Source: Ulota crispa (Eukaryota; Streptophyta; Bryopsida; Orthotrichales; Orthotrichaceae). From it: 64,000 nt of DNA. Both the position numbers and the translations under genes were made by a program. The stretch covers positions 14,586,727-14,650,726 of the forward strand of contig OY987245.1 in assembly GCA_963920765.1 (NCBI GenBank), given 5' to 3'. The notes below the pieces were generated by a model that did no database searches, was not told where the DNA came from, and was given only the letters and a program-made list of their open reading frames with translations. Below, piece by piece: positions 36,501 through 48,798 of the stretch; the first letter of the stretch is position 1; the number at the start of each line of letters is the position of its first letter.

Positions 36501-39500
36501 AATGCCGCCTTTGCCACATATCAACGTATTACATCCGCGCAAAGGTAGACTCACTCAATAGTATGATATGCAAAGCCCAGAAGCAAGCGTCAAAATTACC
36601 TTGAAAAAGAGAAATTTACAAGACATTCATTACCAATAAAACTAACGTCCTTTCTGAAAATTGACAGACATTAGGCAATAAATGTTATAAACTAATACAA
36701 GTCGAGATTCCTTTCGAGCTCTTTTCCAGATACCTTTCAATCGTCTACCAAGATAAAGTTGAGAGGTAATTTTGCAAATCTAAATATAATCGCAGCTTCA
36801 TTACATTAGGGAAGGGACATTTCAATTCTAATATATAATATTTGAACAATAGCAAACTTACCCGTCCTACAGCGGCTGATGACAGAGTCGAACAAGGTGG
36901 AAGCTGAGAAAGCCATGGCAGGCGAGTGACCAAGGAAGACAGCATCATACATCCCCCAAGAGTGAGGTAACTTTTCCACATTCCCATGCCAGCAGCGGAT
37001 CGCATCATCCGAGGCCTTGATGCTGGCTAGCTCCAGCAAGGACCAGTGTGCCACCACCGTGTTCACTCCCAAGCTCCTCAGAAGTGGCACTAGAGAAATA
37101 CATCCTGGCCCCACCAAGGCATTGGATCTGAGAGGGGATTATATTCACATCCGTGAAACAAACCGAAGACTCAAACTAACAGCAATTCTCTTCCAGAAAC
37201 TGCATAACATTCTTTAGTCATTCAAACACTATACTCTTTCTATATACAGATGTTTAGGTTTGGCACTGAAATAGCGCTTGCCAGCCACAAACCTAGACTA
37301 AAGATGAGTGATTGAAACCTAGTGATTCAAGGGAAAATTTCATGGATACCCCTGAAGTTTGCAATATTTTCATGAATACCCCTGCTTTTAAAAAAATATC
37401 ACACGTACCCTTAGACCCAAAAATTTAGGCATCTGTTTTGTTGTGCATATCACTTCCCTTCTTCCTTTGTGCGCATGCATAACAAGAAAGAAGTAGTGTG
37501 CGCACAAAGGGAGAAAGAAGTGACATGCATAACAAAACAAAGGCCTGAAAATTTTGGTCCAAGGGTATTTGTGATATTTTTGAAAAAGCAAGGGTATCTA
37601 TGAAAATATTGCAAACTTCAGGGGTATCCATGAAATTTTCCCATAATTTCAATGATACAAACAACCAAGATGAAGCCTAGACACACTTCCAAGAAAGTTA
37701 AGTGATCAGGAAGGAAAGCATCGGACGAATAAAGAAACATTTTTCTCAGAAAACTTCGATGAAGCAACTAACATTGAAGCACATCTTTCATTAAATGAAA
37801 CAACCCTTTGTAAAATAACAATGTGTACACAAGTACCTGAGCTTACCCTTTTTCCACTAAGCCTGCTGCAACGACCTTCTTTATCCAGTCCGGCGGATCG
37901 TTCTTAGCCTCAAAGAACTCTCCAGTCTTATCAAAGAAGCTCTCGAGAATCTGGCTATGCTCGACCTGACCTGCTTCGGATGCTCCAGACACGGACGTTC
38001 ACGATCCACGGACAACAAATTGCGCCTTGCTTTTCTGGAAAGATCAACACAGGACGTCCAAAAGAAAAAGAAAAAAATCTATCAGTAACACAAAACATCT
38101 CATCGTTACAACGTGTACTTTATTTACAGTCCGATATACTTCTTTGTAGGTTTAGTATTTTTCAAAAACAATGTCTTCATGTACCTTTAGATGAATAAAA
38201 CTAGAAATACGTTTTACAAATACACAGTAATCCCAAGCTCTCATCTCAAGCCACTTCTTGATTGACTCAACATTCACTCAAAACTAAAACCACCTACACT
38301 AACTATCATAAATAGCACTAAGTGCACCGAACGGTTTAAAAGCAATGGAGGTAGACGACGCTGACAAGAAAGAACAACAGAAAGATTCGCATCGTGAGGA
38401 ATGCGCATCACAGAGCATGCCATTGCCCTTTAGTAGAAATTCTACACTAAATAGTGCATTTTTAAGTTGCCTCGACAATTGGAAAGTTACCTTATCATTC
38501 ATGGTTAGGCCACTACTTAATTGGACGTGCATTCAACTCTCTAGGTTTTGGGATTTTGCATAGTTTACAACTTAGACATCGCTAGTTTGTTTTAAGAAAC
38601 TTTGTTGTTATTGCTAGGCTCCTTTTTAAATTGTTTGTTGCAGTAATTCTTGACAAACTAAATTGTAATATCAGTAAGTAAGTACTTACATTGTGTAAAA
38701 TGTTGAGAAATTAGTGTTGAGCAACCTAAATGCACTATTTCGTGTAGAAAAACTAGCGACAAATCGATTTGCCATTCACAGCACCTACTACGCCACACTA
38801 AGTTATAACCATTTTTCTCTCAAAGACATGAACACAAAGGTTGCTACGAAACATTGCTCACAGCTCACAAGATGATGATGTTGTTTATACTATTCGTATG
38901 CACGATCAGTGTCACCATCACCATAGCCAGAAGACTAACCCTTCCTGTCTGTCGGGGAGTTATGACCATGCCTCCAGGTTGCGAGGTTTCCCTATCTTCT
39001 ACAACATTACCATTCTCCGTTGCTAGTCTGCTGCTTACATTCCTTTGATTCTCTTTCCTGGTAGCCCTGATTCTGTGTCTCCTGTAAGCCAGACAGACAG
39101 AGCCGATCCTCGTTAAGCCCCGTGCGCACCAACCAAACAGCAAGTACACCTAAATAAATTAGTTACTAACACTCCAGTTGATCTCATAGGCGCTACCTAA
39201 TTAGCGGCTTGAAAATAACCAGGTTCGCCTCTACAATTCCATTACTAAACCCTAACCCTAGCTACTCACCATTCCGCCTACAGAGCATAATCCTCACTTC
39301 CAAATTCCATTGACAACACTTAAAAAAACTGCACTAGTTGTCAATTGCATGTTTTAAGGAATTTGTGATTTACATCAAAAAAGGAATACTTGTTTGTGTT
39401 ACAAAAAGGCTTATGAACACGAATGCAAGCAAGCATTTGGAAAAAAACGCACTTATCCGTGCTTGAAGGTATGGTCTCGCCACCTCGCTTGTCAAGTCCA

Positions 39501-39643
39501 AAAGGATTCCATCTGCGTGGGACAGTAGTGATCTCTCCAAGTGATTTGCAATTGCAGTGAGCAGCAGCAGCATCAATCGAGACCCTGTGCCGAGGATTCC
39601 AAACCAAGCTCGCTCCTCCAATTGCTAAGAGCTCCATCAGCAT
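33377..39643 (-). CDS. Methyltransferase-like / riboflavin kinase fusion gene, broken by one in-frame TAG
   Basis: Nine exons join in consistent phase on the minus strand: 39643-39484, 37970-37847, 37127-36862, 36426-36242, 36094-36049, 35933-35850, 35382-35216, 33720-33618 and 33516-33377. All introns are GT-AG. The model gives about 424 codons. Residues 1-53 resemble a chloroplast transit peptide (basic and Ser/Ala-containing, few acids); this exon was chosen because its donor phase fits the next acceptor. Residues ~54-250 resemble SmtA-type SAM methyltransferases and the rest is a riboflavin kinase, which phosphorylates riboflavin to FMN. Codon 229 (36290-36292) is TAG where the family alignment continues through 'LP-M-*-SVSF'. 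No Met upstream of the kinase core offers a separate start. It could be a recent pseudogene, a sequencing error, or a gene making only the 228-residue product. Domain calls are firm; the single transcript and the first exon are inference. Confidence 0.7.
34175..34407. mobile_element. TTAA-flanked short element
   Basis: TTAACCCCTGAACATCCC to GGGGACATTTAAGGGTTAA. The body matches 6697-6908 (CGTATGGCCGTATGTACAG; CACCATCATACAACCCTTC). It lies in the intron between the last two long exons of the kinase gene side. Confidence 0.6.
35440..35751. mobile_element. Mutator-like MITE with 9-bp target duplication, in a kinase-gene intron
   Basis: The arms are inverted (GGGAAAATTTCATGGATACC / GGTATCCATGAAATTTTCGC), with a centre rich in AAGGAAGAAGGGAAGTGGCA. 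Flanked by TAATAAAAA on both sides (35431-35439 and 35752-35760), a perfect 9-bp direct repeat as made by Mutator-like transposases. It lies in the intron between 35850 and 35382, so splicing need not be disturbed. No ORF of its own. Confidence 0.85.
36242..37970 (-). other. SmtA-like methyltransferase-fold domain (exons 2-4 of the fusion gene)
   Basis: The exons encode 'EHSQILESFFDKTGEFFEAK', 'DPPDWIKKVVAAGLVEKG', then 'VGPGCISLVPLLRSLGV' (the motif I region), 'NVEKLPHSWGMYDAVFLGHS' (motif IV-like) and 'GARVVIIQIYG' (late strand). This order is that of class I SAM-dependent methyltransferases of the plant SmtA-like type. The glycine-rich loop lacks the usual leading acidic residue, and the strand-2 acidic residue is replaced around 'VVAHWS'. 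The fold is therefore recognisable, but catalytic activity is doubtful. The TAG at 36290-36292 falls about 18 codons before the domain's natural end. Confidence 0.65.
37331..37642. mobile_element. Second Mutator-like MITE of the same family, in another intron of the kinase gene
   Basis: Nearly the same length (312 bp) and sequence as 35440-35751, with ends GGGAAAATTTCATGGATACC and its inverse. The target duplication is not clear (TTCAA shared). It lies in the intron between 37847 and 37127. Confidence 0.8.
38872..39048 (+). CDS. Possible small secreted or membrane peptide inside intron 1 of the kinase gene
   Basis: The plus-strand ORF from the ATG at 38872 begins 'MMMLFILFVCTISVTITIA', a convincing signal peptide. 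A short middle with two Cys ('LPVCRGVMTMPPGC') follows, then a hydrophobic C-terminus ('LPFSVASLLLTFL') like a GPI signal or second membrane segment. It lies opposite to the host gene, in a locally GC-richer stretch. It is only about 58 residues and may be chance. Confidence 0.2.
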   Translation: MMMLFILFVCTISVTITIARRLTLPVCRGVMTMPPGCEVSLSSTTLPFSVASLLLTFL

Positions 39644-39649
39644 CAGCTT

Positions 39650-40630
39650 GGCAGGGGGTAGCCTCTAATTGAATTACGCCTCGCTCATCCCAAACCCTAA
39701 TTCTCTTAAACCCTCAACTTAGAAGCAGAGTGTATCACATTTCCTCTGCAACCACAAAATTGGCTTCAGCAAATAATCACTTCATGGATTCGCTGGCTGG
39801 CTACGTGAACGCAACTGAACTGGGGCTTGAGAAGACCTAATCCACACACACACGACTGGTGCATTACTCTGCTGAGGAAAATCGATGGATGGCATGCAGC
39901 TTGAGGAACACTGGCAGAATTGAAATGAAATGAAAATGTATGGCGAGTCTTACATCGTTGGAACCGGGGAACGGAAGGTGCAATTGCAAAGCTTCGGATT
40001 CTGTAGCGTTGATAATATATTTTTATTTTTCTTGCAATTCGGGGGCAAGACGAGACGAGGAGACAACCAAAGCCAGTAACTTACTTTTGGTGGAGACGAC
40101 GACCCATTCAAAAGCTTTTGGGAGATCACGTTCACCAGCTGGTGGCGGAAGCGTACACACGTTCCCCAACTCTTCCAACGGTAAGGTATGCCCAAAAGTG
40201 ACACTTACCTTAGATATGGTAATTGGGAGGGTCTGTTGAAAAAATTGGCATGTACTTATCAGGAAATGAGCACTGATCCAAGCAAAAATAATATCGGAAT
40301 TTTCTGAGATTGTATGAATAGATTATGAATTGTTGAATGTAACTCCCTAAATTGACCTATTGTGAACACTTGGACTCTTGAAAAAGTGACAACAAAAAGA
40401 CCATGTCATGACAACAAAAAGGTCATGTCACATTCAATCATAAACAACTACCTACACAATTTATGTTTCTTTATGTCAACTTGCATGTTTGATTTAGGTG
40501 CATGTGTGTCTTGTTTAGGTGCAAAAGTGTTACTTTTAGGTTTAATTTTAGATGTCACTAAATGGCTGGTGTCACTTATGGGTGTACATACCTTGATTGT
40601 TAGGGGGGTTGCCCAAAGTAACAATTTCTC
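39650..40630. other. Upstream region of the kinase gene and gene-free DNA
   Basis: 39650-40200 is less AT-rich and could hold the promoter and 5'UTR of the minus-strand gene starting at 39643. No clear TATA box was picked. Short ORFs on both strands show no family. Confidence 0.3.
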
Positions 40631-40631
40631 A

Positions 40632-40765
40632 AAAAAATCTTTAAAATCTCTAAAGTCTTTAAAATGTCTAAAATGTCTAAAATGTCTATAATCTCTAAAA
40701 TCTCTAAAATCTCTAAAATCTCTAAAATCTCTAAAATTTCCAAAATTTCCAAAATCTCTTAAATC
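40632..40765. repeat. 9-bp minisatellite (TCTCTAAAA)n with variants
   Basis: Around 14 units, mainly TCTCTAAAA, TGTCTAAAA and TTTCCAAAA. Because the period is three codons, the minus strand reads Arg-Asp-Phe and His-Phe-Arg triplets in a 161-codon ORF (40933-40448). The plus strand reads Leu-Lys-Ser/Cys triplets. Nothing suggests it is a real protein. Confidence 0.85.
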
Positions 40766-40769
40766 TCTA

Positions 40770-43018
40770 TAATGTGGAGGAACTTGATCAGATAGTTGGA
40801 AATAGTTGAAATGTTTAACTCCTAAAGTGCCCAAGCGGGTGGGTTTTGTCCATTGAATAACAAAAAAATATATAGGATGCCAAAAAAGAACCATAATTTT
40901 TTGTTTAATTAGTTTTTCAAACTGATCATGCACACATGGTCTATCATGAAAGGCAAAAAAATAATCCCACTAAATGCACACATCTTTTAAGTCACATGAA
41001 TTGAGAGAAGATTCATAAACATGGTGTTGAGTCTCATGCTATCCTTTTTGCAATTTTCGTGAGAGCAGTATGCATTACTGACTCTTGCAACTTTTGAAAA
41101 TAGTTCATAATGTGTGGGCAATTGTTCCACCATTGTAGTGCTATTGTAATGTTACTATAGGCAATCACAGTGGCCAACTAAATGTTTTTGGGGTTAAAGT
41201 GGAACTAGGCATATATAAAAGAATAAGGGCCACTCAAGGATTTGTTAAATATTAGAAATGACAATCTTATAGATTTGTTTTTTTTTAACTAGCTAGTTTA
41301 GAAAACTCATTTTTTTTGTTTTTTTGGTCTCATTGATAAGTGCAATTTTCTGTTGATGTTCAACACAAATCAACAAATTTGTGTATAACCCATAAAGGCC
41401 CAAGGGGGTAAGGGCAAAACATAGATGTGTTATAAAATGGTACTTTTGTAACTTTGATGAAGTTTGCTTCAAAAGAGAAAATAAGAATCAAAATATTTGG
41501 TAATTATCCATACAATCAAACACTCAAAAAAAGTTTTTGATTTTTATGTAATGAATTTAGAAGCATTTACAATTCAATATTCACCAAAATTACAAATTTT
41601 ACTCATAGATTTCAAAATTTGGTATGATTGGTTAAAAATAGAAGTTCTATCCTAAACTTCAAAAATGCAATCTTTTAAATGGAGAGAACATCATTAGTTT
41701 CCCAAAATAGTAAATTTTACAACACCAACAAATATTAAAGTGTTCGTCTTTGAAAAATTCTCCTTAGTGGAGTTTAGCTAGGATTGACATGATTCAAGTT
41801 AAGTTGGAAAGTAGACTGAATTTTCTATTACAAAAAAAAACATGTTTTTTTGAAGAAATCTTTTTTTGTCTCAAGCAGCCCAAAAAAACGGGCAACGACC
41901 AGAAAATGGTCAATTGGGCGCTTAGGGGTAACATCAACAAAAAAGTGCACTCATCAATACAACCAAAACAAAAGAAAAACATAGTTTTTTACTAGTGTAG
42001 TTGTCTACTAAGTTATTAGATGCAAATATTCTTTGTTATTTTGTTTGCTGTAAAATAAGACATAATCTTTGTAAATTTTCTTTTAGAATATTCATCCAAA
42101 TATTAGCAAATACGTTAGATTTATTGCTTAAAAAGTTTGTTTATAGATAACTTTATTAGAAGAATGCATGTTATTTCTTATGTCAAACATGCCAAAGCAA
42201 GCATAAGCATTTCCTTTCTTTTAACATAATTTTCACATTTTAAATAGTGCCTTGTCACAACATTTTATTTCATGTCATATGTGGTCTCATATTTTATTTT
42301 CACACATACTAATTATATTCTCATTTTACTCTCTTTTTTTTATATGTAATTCATGTTTTATTGTTCTTTTTGTTAAATTTTCATACATCAACAAGATTCA
42401 AATATGTTAGGTATGATGAGTACATGGTGTTCATTTGTTGGTTTAATTTTTGTTTGATTTTCAATTTTGTATTGCATTAGAAGTATGTATGAATATTTTT
42501 ATTGTCAAGTAGTTTAATTCTCACATTGTCAATTTACTCTTTCATTCTAGTCATATATATTTTTAATTTCAACTGTTAGATAATGGCGTTAATTTTTAAT
42601 GCTCATAAAATCTGTCCAATTTTTTTATTTAAGTAATATTAGTCACATATACAAGTCAAAGTTAGATCATTTCTATAGTTTTCAAGTACACATTGTTTTT
42701 TAGATTTAGGTAATAATTTGCACTAAATAATTTATTTGAACATGATATTATATAAATTATCAAATTTTAAATGGGTCAAATTTTGTTTCAATTTATGTGC
42801 TTAGCAAAGAGCTTTGTATTTTAAATAGCTTTAAAAGAAATAACAAGTACTAGACTGCTATTTGAAAAATATATGGTTATACTATTTAACCAGTTTTAAT
42901 TAAGTAAATGAATGATTCTTTCATCATATTAAAAAATACATAAAAAATCTTGACTTCAAAAAGTTTCAAACAAAATTCCATGATAGACATTAAAATTACA
43001 AAACAATGAATTTGATGT
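40770..43018. other. AT-rich gene-free stretch with a dispersed repeat
   Basis: 41385-41720 begins ATAACCCATAAAGGCCCAAG and is the inverted relative of 28090-28417. The rest is strongly AT-rich with no exon. Confidence 0.35.
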
Positions 43019-43410
43019 TAAGGTAGTACACTTGAAAATCGTTCGCTATTCTGAAATGGTGCACTGGTGGTTCTTACATTAGCCTCTTACAACTCATTGA
43101 ATGCATGAAAGAAAATTTGTTTTTAATTGCAAGAGCCAATCATTCTCCTTGCTTTCTCAAATCTCTTCACAACTTGCAAGTGAACGGTTCTTGGAAGGTC
43201 TAAGGTTAATAATAGGGACCTATGACACATGCACTTTGAGAATTCACAAGTAACTCAAAAATGCTTCAAAAATTATGAAATGACTTGTGTTGCATTTAGC
43301 ATCTATTTCTCTTTGTCTAAAAAATGAACTAAAAATCCTTCCATCCACAAAAAGACCACAAAAAAGAGGAATGAGCCCTTAGATGGGCAGTTTTCGAGCG
43401 TACTATCTTA
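43019..43410. mobile_element. MITE of the TAAGGTAG family
   Basis: Ends TAAGGTAGTACACTTGAAAA and TTTTCGAGCGTACTATCTTA are imperfect inverses. Confidence 0.55.
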
Positions 43411-46400
43411 CAGCTAGTGGAGTTACCAATAGTCTTCAACAAAAAGTAAATAAAATATGTTACCAAAAGAAATAATAAAAGAAGAAGATTTGAAAAACTT
43501 CTTTTACAAAAATCTAATTTTTGTTAAAAATTAGTAAAAGTTTGTTTATGCTTCAAAAAGATGTTTTCATTTTTCATTATTGCTATTATCATTTACAATT
43601 TGTACATTGCTTTTTGAAAGATATTAGTGAATCAATCTTGGAAAAATACAAATTCTACTAGTTTGAACAAAAAAGGAGCAACAAGACAAATAAATATTAG
43701 TGTATTCTCAAAAAATAAAGAAATGACAACTTTTCAATTTGAAAGGACTTTTAACTAATTCACCTTTTCTAAATTTGTTTATTAGAGTCTATTCAAATAT
43801 ATATGAGCTGTTCAAAATTGAACTTGCAATTTTATCAAATTGACTCAATCAAATGGACATAAAGAGACAACTATACCCTAATCACACTTAGAAAACCAAC
43901 TATGACTTAAATTTAATATTTACATATTTACATAAACAATTGCCAAGTTGTTGTGATTATCATGTATATTTATGATTATTATATCAACTTGGATTATTGA
44001 TAATTTATATATAAAAATGAAGATTGTAGAAGCTAGAAGAACCTATCAAAATGAGTGAATTTTCAAGTGTCTACAAAATATGATAATGTTACGATTAAGT
44101 TGCATTAAGGAAGGGTGGTGAATTAATTCTTAAAATTTATGAATTACAATTTTTTTCATAATATATTGTGAACATCAATAGCCATTCTATGTTCAATGAA
44201 CTTGTCAATAAACTATTGACACAAGAAACAAAGCCACAATATTGATTTGTTGATATTTATTAATTTACATCCTTGACCATAATTTATAATATAATTAAGT
44301 TTAAGGATCAATGGGAAGAAAATATAATTTTTGGTTATTGTGAATTAGTGAGTGCTAATCTAAACCAAGGCTATTGCCATAATTAATGGCTACTTGTAAT
44401 TCTTATTTTAACTGTTACTAAATCTAAGTAACTGATTATAAAATAATTGCCATGATAATTGACAATAGACACTACGATGTGAAAGGCTACCGTATCATTG
44501 AGAAAACCCACGTTTACATTTTTGTTGCTAAAATTTCATATCATTGCATTTTTGTGAGATTGTACTTATAAGTGACCGTCGTAAGGATTGTTGCACATAC
44601 AATGTCATTTGTTGAGATTAATGTATTTATTGCATACTTTCATTCACATTAATGATTAAGCTTTCCAATTAAAGTTAATTTTGCCTCACATTTTACTTCA
44701 GTAGAAACAATAAACAACTCACTTTTTTCAAATTTTCTTTTTTTGCCTAAGTTGCTTTGAAAATTCTATATAAGATTCACTTTTCTTAACCCCTAAACTA
44801 CCAAGGCCAACTTCTGTCAAAAACCACTCAGAACTGTCCTATTGATGCGTTCATCAAAAATTTCAATAAAATGTTGTTCTTGAATATCCAATCAATAAAT
44901 CTTGTAGTGCACTTGTAGAAAAATAGTCACTGAAAATTTTGTGATATTTAACCATACGGATTGAAAGTTATGAGCATCTGAAGGGAAAAGTTTTTTTTTT
45001 TTCCCCTTTGTGCCCAAAACTTTTAGATGGCTTTGACCACCATTTGCTGATTTTTTTTGCACTACAGACCTTGAAGTTGTAATTCATCTATAGGTAATCA
45101 AGTTAGACCTTTGTACACCAATTTTCATGGCAATGAAAGACACGGAACATATCCCAAAAAATATTGCAAAGCCACTATCATTAGAAAAAGTATGAACCTT
45201 GCACAAGGCCCTTAAGAATGGTCTCTCTAACATTTATTGGGCCTAGAGTGGGTACATTAAAAGCATGTGTGAGTCACAATTTCTTAATTATTCTTCTACT
45301 ATTGTACACAATCATAACTAGTGTTACCCTCACAAGTACTAGGCTAAAGGTTTTAATGTAGAGAAAAAGGACCATGGTAATATGTACATGTAATTGTAAT
45401 GCCCAATGAAAATTGGACTTGCTAAAGTGAGCCATGATTGTACTCATAGTCATAGTAGGGTGTAAGGAATTTATTTTGTCCCAAAGTACAAATTAAAACA
45501 ATTAAGGAGACCCCTTGAAAGGAGTTCTTAGGGGCCGTGTGGAGGGCTCATATTTTCTCTAATGATGACAAGTTTTGCAAATACATTATGACATTTTTGA
45601 GTGAAGTTTCCCACCACATGTTTTTAGATATGGAAAATCCAAATTGTGTATTTGAAAATAAACATGTACTACAAATGTAAAAAAAAAATTAAAAAGCTCA
45701 TAATCTCTAAAATTTAGAAGCTCCCAAAGGCCTATCTGACTTCCTAATTGGAAATGAAAAGGGATAATGACAAAATAACAAGGACCACAAGAGCAACATG
45801 TGGCAATCCCTCCTTGCTCTCCCCCTCCAAAATGGTCTTTGTATTATTATTAAATCATACATACAATGTTGATGCCCAAAAATCACAATCACAAGTGCAG
45901 CTATTTGATAATTCACAAAGTTCAAGTTTGTTTCACATCAATAACTAGCTATTGTAGTTCAAGAAAAAACCTTTCCAAAACATTGTCACAAATATGAAGT
46001 AAAAAGAACTTTGCAAACTCGTCATGAGTTGAATTTAGTACTTTTTCAATAATTTATACAACGACTTGGTTTACTTTACAATGCTGTCTTCTAAACTTTC
46101 GAATGTTTTAAAAATATTTGTTTCAAATCTATTGACAAAGATTTGCTTAATACAATGATAAATCCAGCTATACAAAGTATGATTTATCAAAGTCTAGATT
46201 ATTCTTTATAAGTAACAATTTGCTCCTTTTTTTTATTTTGCTTTGTCCTACATCATTAATTTTTTTGAAAATCAAAGGTATTTTTTAGACCATATGAAGT
46301 TGGTCACAATAACCAAATACAACTTCAATTTCGTTGGAAGATTTGTGAACTAACATTCTAGTTTCAATTGGTGTTATGTGAGTTATAGAATCTGAATCCA

Positions 46401-47521
46401 TGGATAAGTCGATAGTTGTAAAACATCAAGAATCTAAGTTGCACATGGCAAGAGTATTAGAAGATCAAGTTGCCAAGCACCAATGCTCATATGGGCTAGA
46501 CTATTCATACAAATTGTCAAAATAAAAAGTATGCTTGTCATTTATGCACTTTCAGTGCTAGTCTATAAATTGACATTTCTTTTAGTTGAATTCAACAAGT
46601 ATGAAAAAGAGAGGAGTTGTAATTTGTGAGACCACAACAAATCAAGGATAAAGTGGGTACCTCCCAACTAAATTTTTCCATGTACTTTAAATGAGATTCA
46701 ACAAATCAAACATTCTAAAATATTTGAATTTGTGTTGCATAATTTGGTTCTACCGGCATACAAAAAAACCAAAGCTTTTTAGATATAATTTTGAAATTAT
46801 TCTACGCCAACCCTATACTTTTGCTATGGTATTTTGAAGGCTCTAATTTTCTACCAACCACTCCATAACAATTCCAAACACATCTAGATTTTCACCATGA
46901 TAGCTTCCCTTAAATTCTTCACTACCTTGTCATATATCTATTTATGGACGCATAAAACAACAACAATCTTGATAAGTTGGTAAAAATAACTAATCTATTC
47001 TTTATGCAATGCTCCATAGTTTAAAACGCCCTCACTATCATGGCTTCAATTTTGTGTCAAGAAGATTGTTTGAAATACATAATTGTCAATGTGGGCTTTT
47101 GGAGATTAGTGCTCTTATTATAAGAAAATAAATAAAAAAACAAGGGTGTTGGCATAGAATTCCAATAATTTGCATATGCAATTTTTTTCAAGGTTTAGAT
47201 TCTATATGTCATTAGTATAAAAGTTCATTGTTTCACAACCCACTCCAAAGAAGTTTTGATTTGAGTGGCTAAGGCAAAAAATGTGCTTACAAACATTTTA
47301 GTGCACCACACTATGAAATCTTTCAAAAATTATTTTTGATGCATTGAATTGGAAGTTTGACAAAATAAAATTGAAAGTGGTTGATAAAGCTTAGGTTTCA
47401 TAGTCATTTGATTGTGTAGCATGATTGGGAACTCATAGAATGCAAAATAGTGATTAAATATTTGTTAAAATTTTGAAGAAATTTTCCACATTAGCAAAAT
47501 TTTGAACTCTCCAAAAGGCCC
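43411..47521. other. AT-rich gene-free stretch
   Basis: No exon, RNA gene or coding-like composition. CTTAACCCCTAAACTACCAAGG at 44788-44809 is an isolated terminus of the TTAA family. Short opposing ORFs near 45750-45940 look accidental. Confidence 0.35.
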
Positions 47522-48449
47522 TTAACCCCTAAAGGACCATTGTCCCTACGGGGGACAAATGGGATTTTGGGCAGGTACCTATGGCCTCATTTTTTGTCCT
47601 CATTTTTTGAAATTTTTTTGAAGATAGAAAAACACATTAGCTTTTGGGGAATATGATTTTTATTCCAATTGATGCCATGGAGAAAAAGTTATGCCCAAAT
47701 AAGCACAAATTTGGGGACTAGGGGCAAGCAAAAAAAATTCTTATAAAAACTTGAAAAAAAAATTTAATTTTTTTTTCTCATAGATTATAATTTTTTCTGC
47801 ACATGAAGCTTTGATTCATTCCAATTGGACTAGTTATGAGAAAGTTATGGACAATCTTGTTTTTTGGGCAACTCAAGCATCTTCTTGAAAAAATAACTTG
47901 TAAACTTCATTTTTGAATGCAGGTTTAACATTTTTTCAAAAAAAATTGTTGGAGTGGGTGAAGTTTGCTTTCTAGAAAAATCTCACCATTGGGATTATTG
48001 CGTTTCAGTTCCATTGCAAGGTTATTAGCAATTTTAGTTTTTGTTCAATCTCATACCTTCTTCTACCTAACGTTTTTTTAAAGAATGAAAATTAGGTATT
48101 TTTTAAAAAAAAATTTCCCAAGATTCCCGACTCAACTTCTCACCATGAAAAAATAGAATTCCAAACTCTGTGGTGCAAAAATTTTAAGTTGAAAATGTTC
48201 AAAGTTTAAAAATCTAGCCAAGCATGGTGCAAAAAAAGTTTTTTTTACACTTTAAATGCATATATCTTCCAATTTGTGAGGTCAAAGTTCTTGAGATTTG
48301 TATGACACATTCTTATAGTAGTCTAACACAAGATCCTACAATCAAATATGCAAAATGCATGATTTTCAAACTTTTTTACTCTTTGCCATAGAGGTGGCAA
48401 TTTTGAGTGTCTTTTGACAAAATAAAGGCCATGGTCCTTTAGGGGTTAA
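47522..48449. mobile_element. TTAA-flanked element
   Basis: TTAACCCCTAAAGGACCATT at the left and CATGGTCCTTTAGGGGTTAA at the right. The left interior (CCCTACGGGGGACAAATGGG) matches the 28424 element. About 920 bp between borders, with no ORF of note. Confidence 0.65.
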
Positions 48450-48798
48450 GAAGTCTCAAGAAGGATAAAAAAAGGACCCCAAGATATGTACTTATTACAA
48501 AAAAAAATCACTGATCCTGTATTTTTGCCCACCCTTTGAGTTCAATGCAATCATGAGAATTATATTAATGTGCCATCTCAATAGGACAAAGATGTGGGTA
48601 CACTAGAACCATAAATTCTATTTTACTCTATTTGTATACATGATTGAAGTACTTGGATAGTGACTAGTGAGTTCATTTTACATATTTTATCAATGTAATG
48701 TTTTTTTGTATTATTTTAGATTGTGCATGTGGATAAGGTCTTTCATACAAGGACTAGATTACCATTTTCTATTCATGGTTTCTATGATTTATAGTACC

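Noticed and set aside
38865-39149. 94-codon minus-strand ORF as an extra exon of the kinase gene
   Set aside because: Its borders lack suitable splice signals, and the first exon at 39484-39643 already joins the second in phase.
40448-40933. 161-codon ORF with Arg-Asp-Phe repeats as a real repeat protein
   Set aside because: The frame is explained by a 9-bp minisatellite; the opposite strand is open too, and flanks lack coding character.
41789-41995. Opposing ORFs near 41.8-42.0 kb
   Set aside because: Lysine/phenylalanine-rich translation of poly-A/T sequence; no domain.
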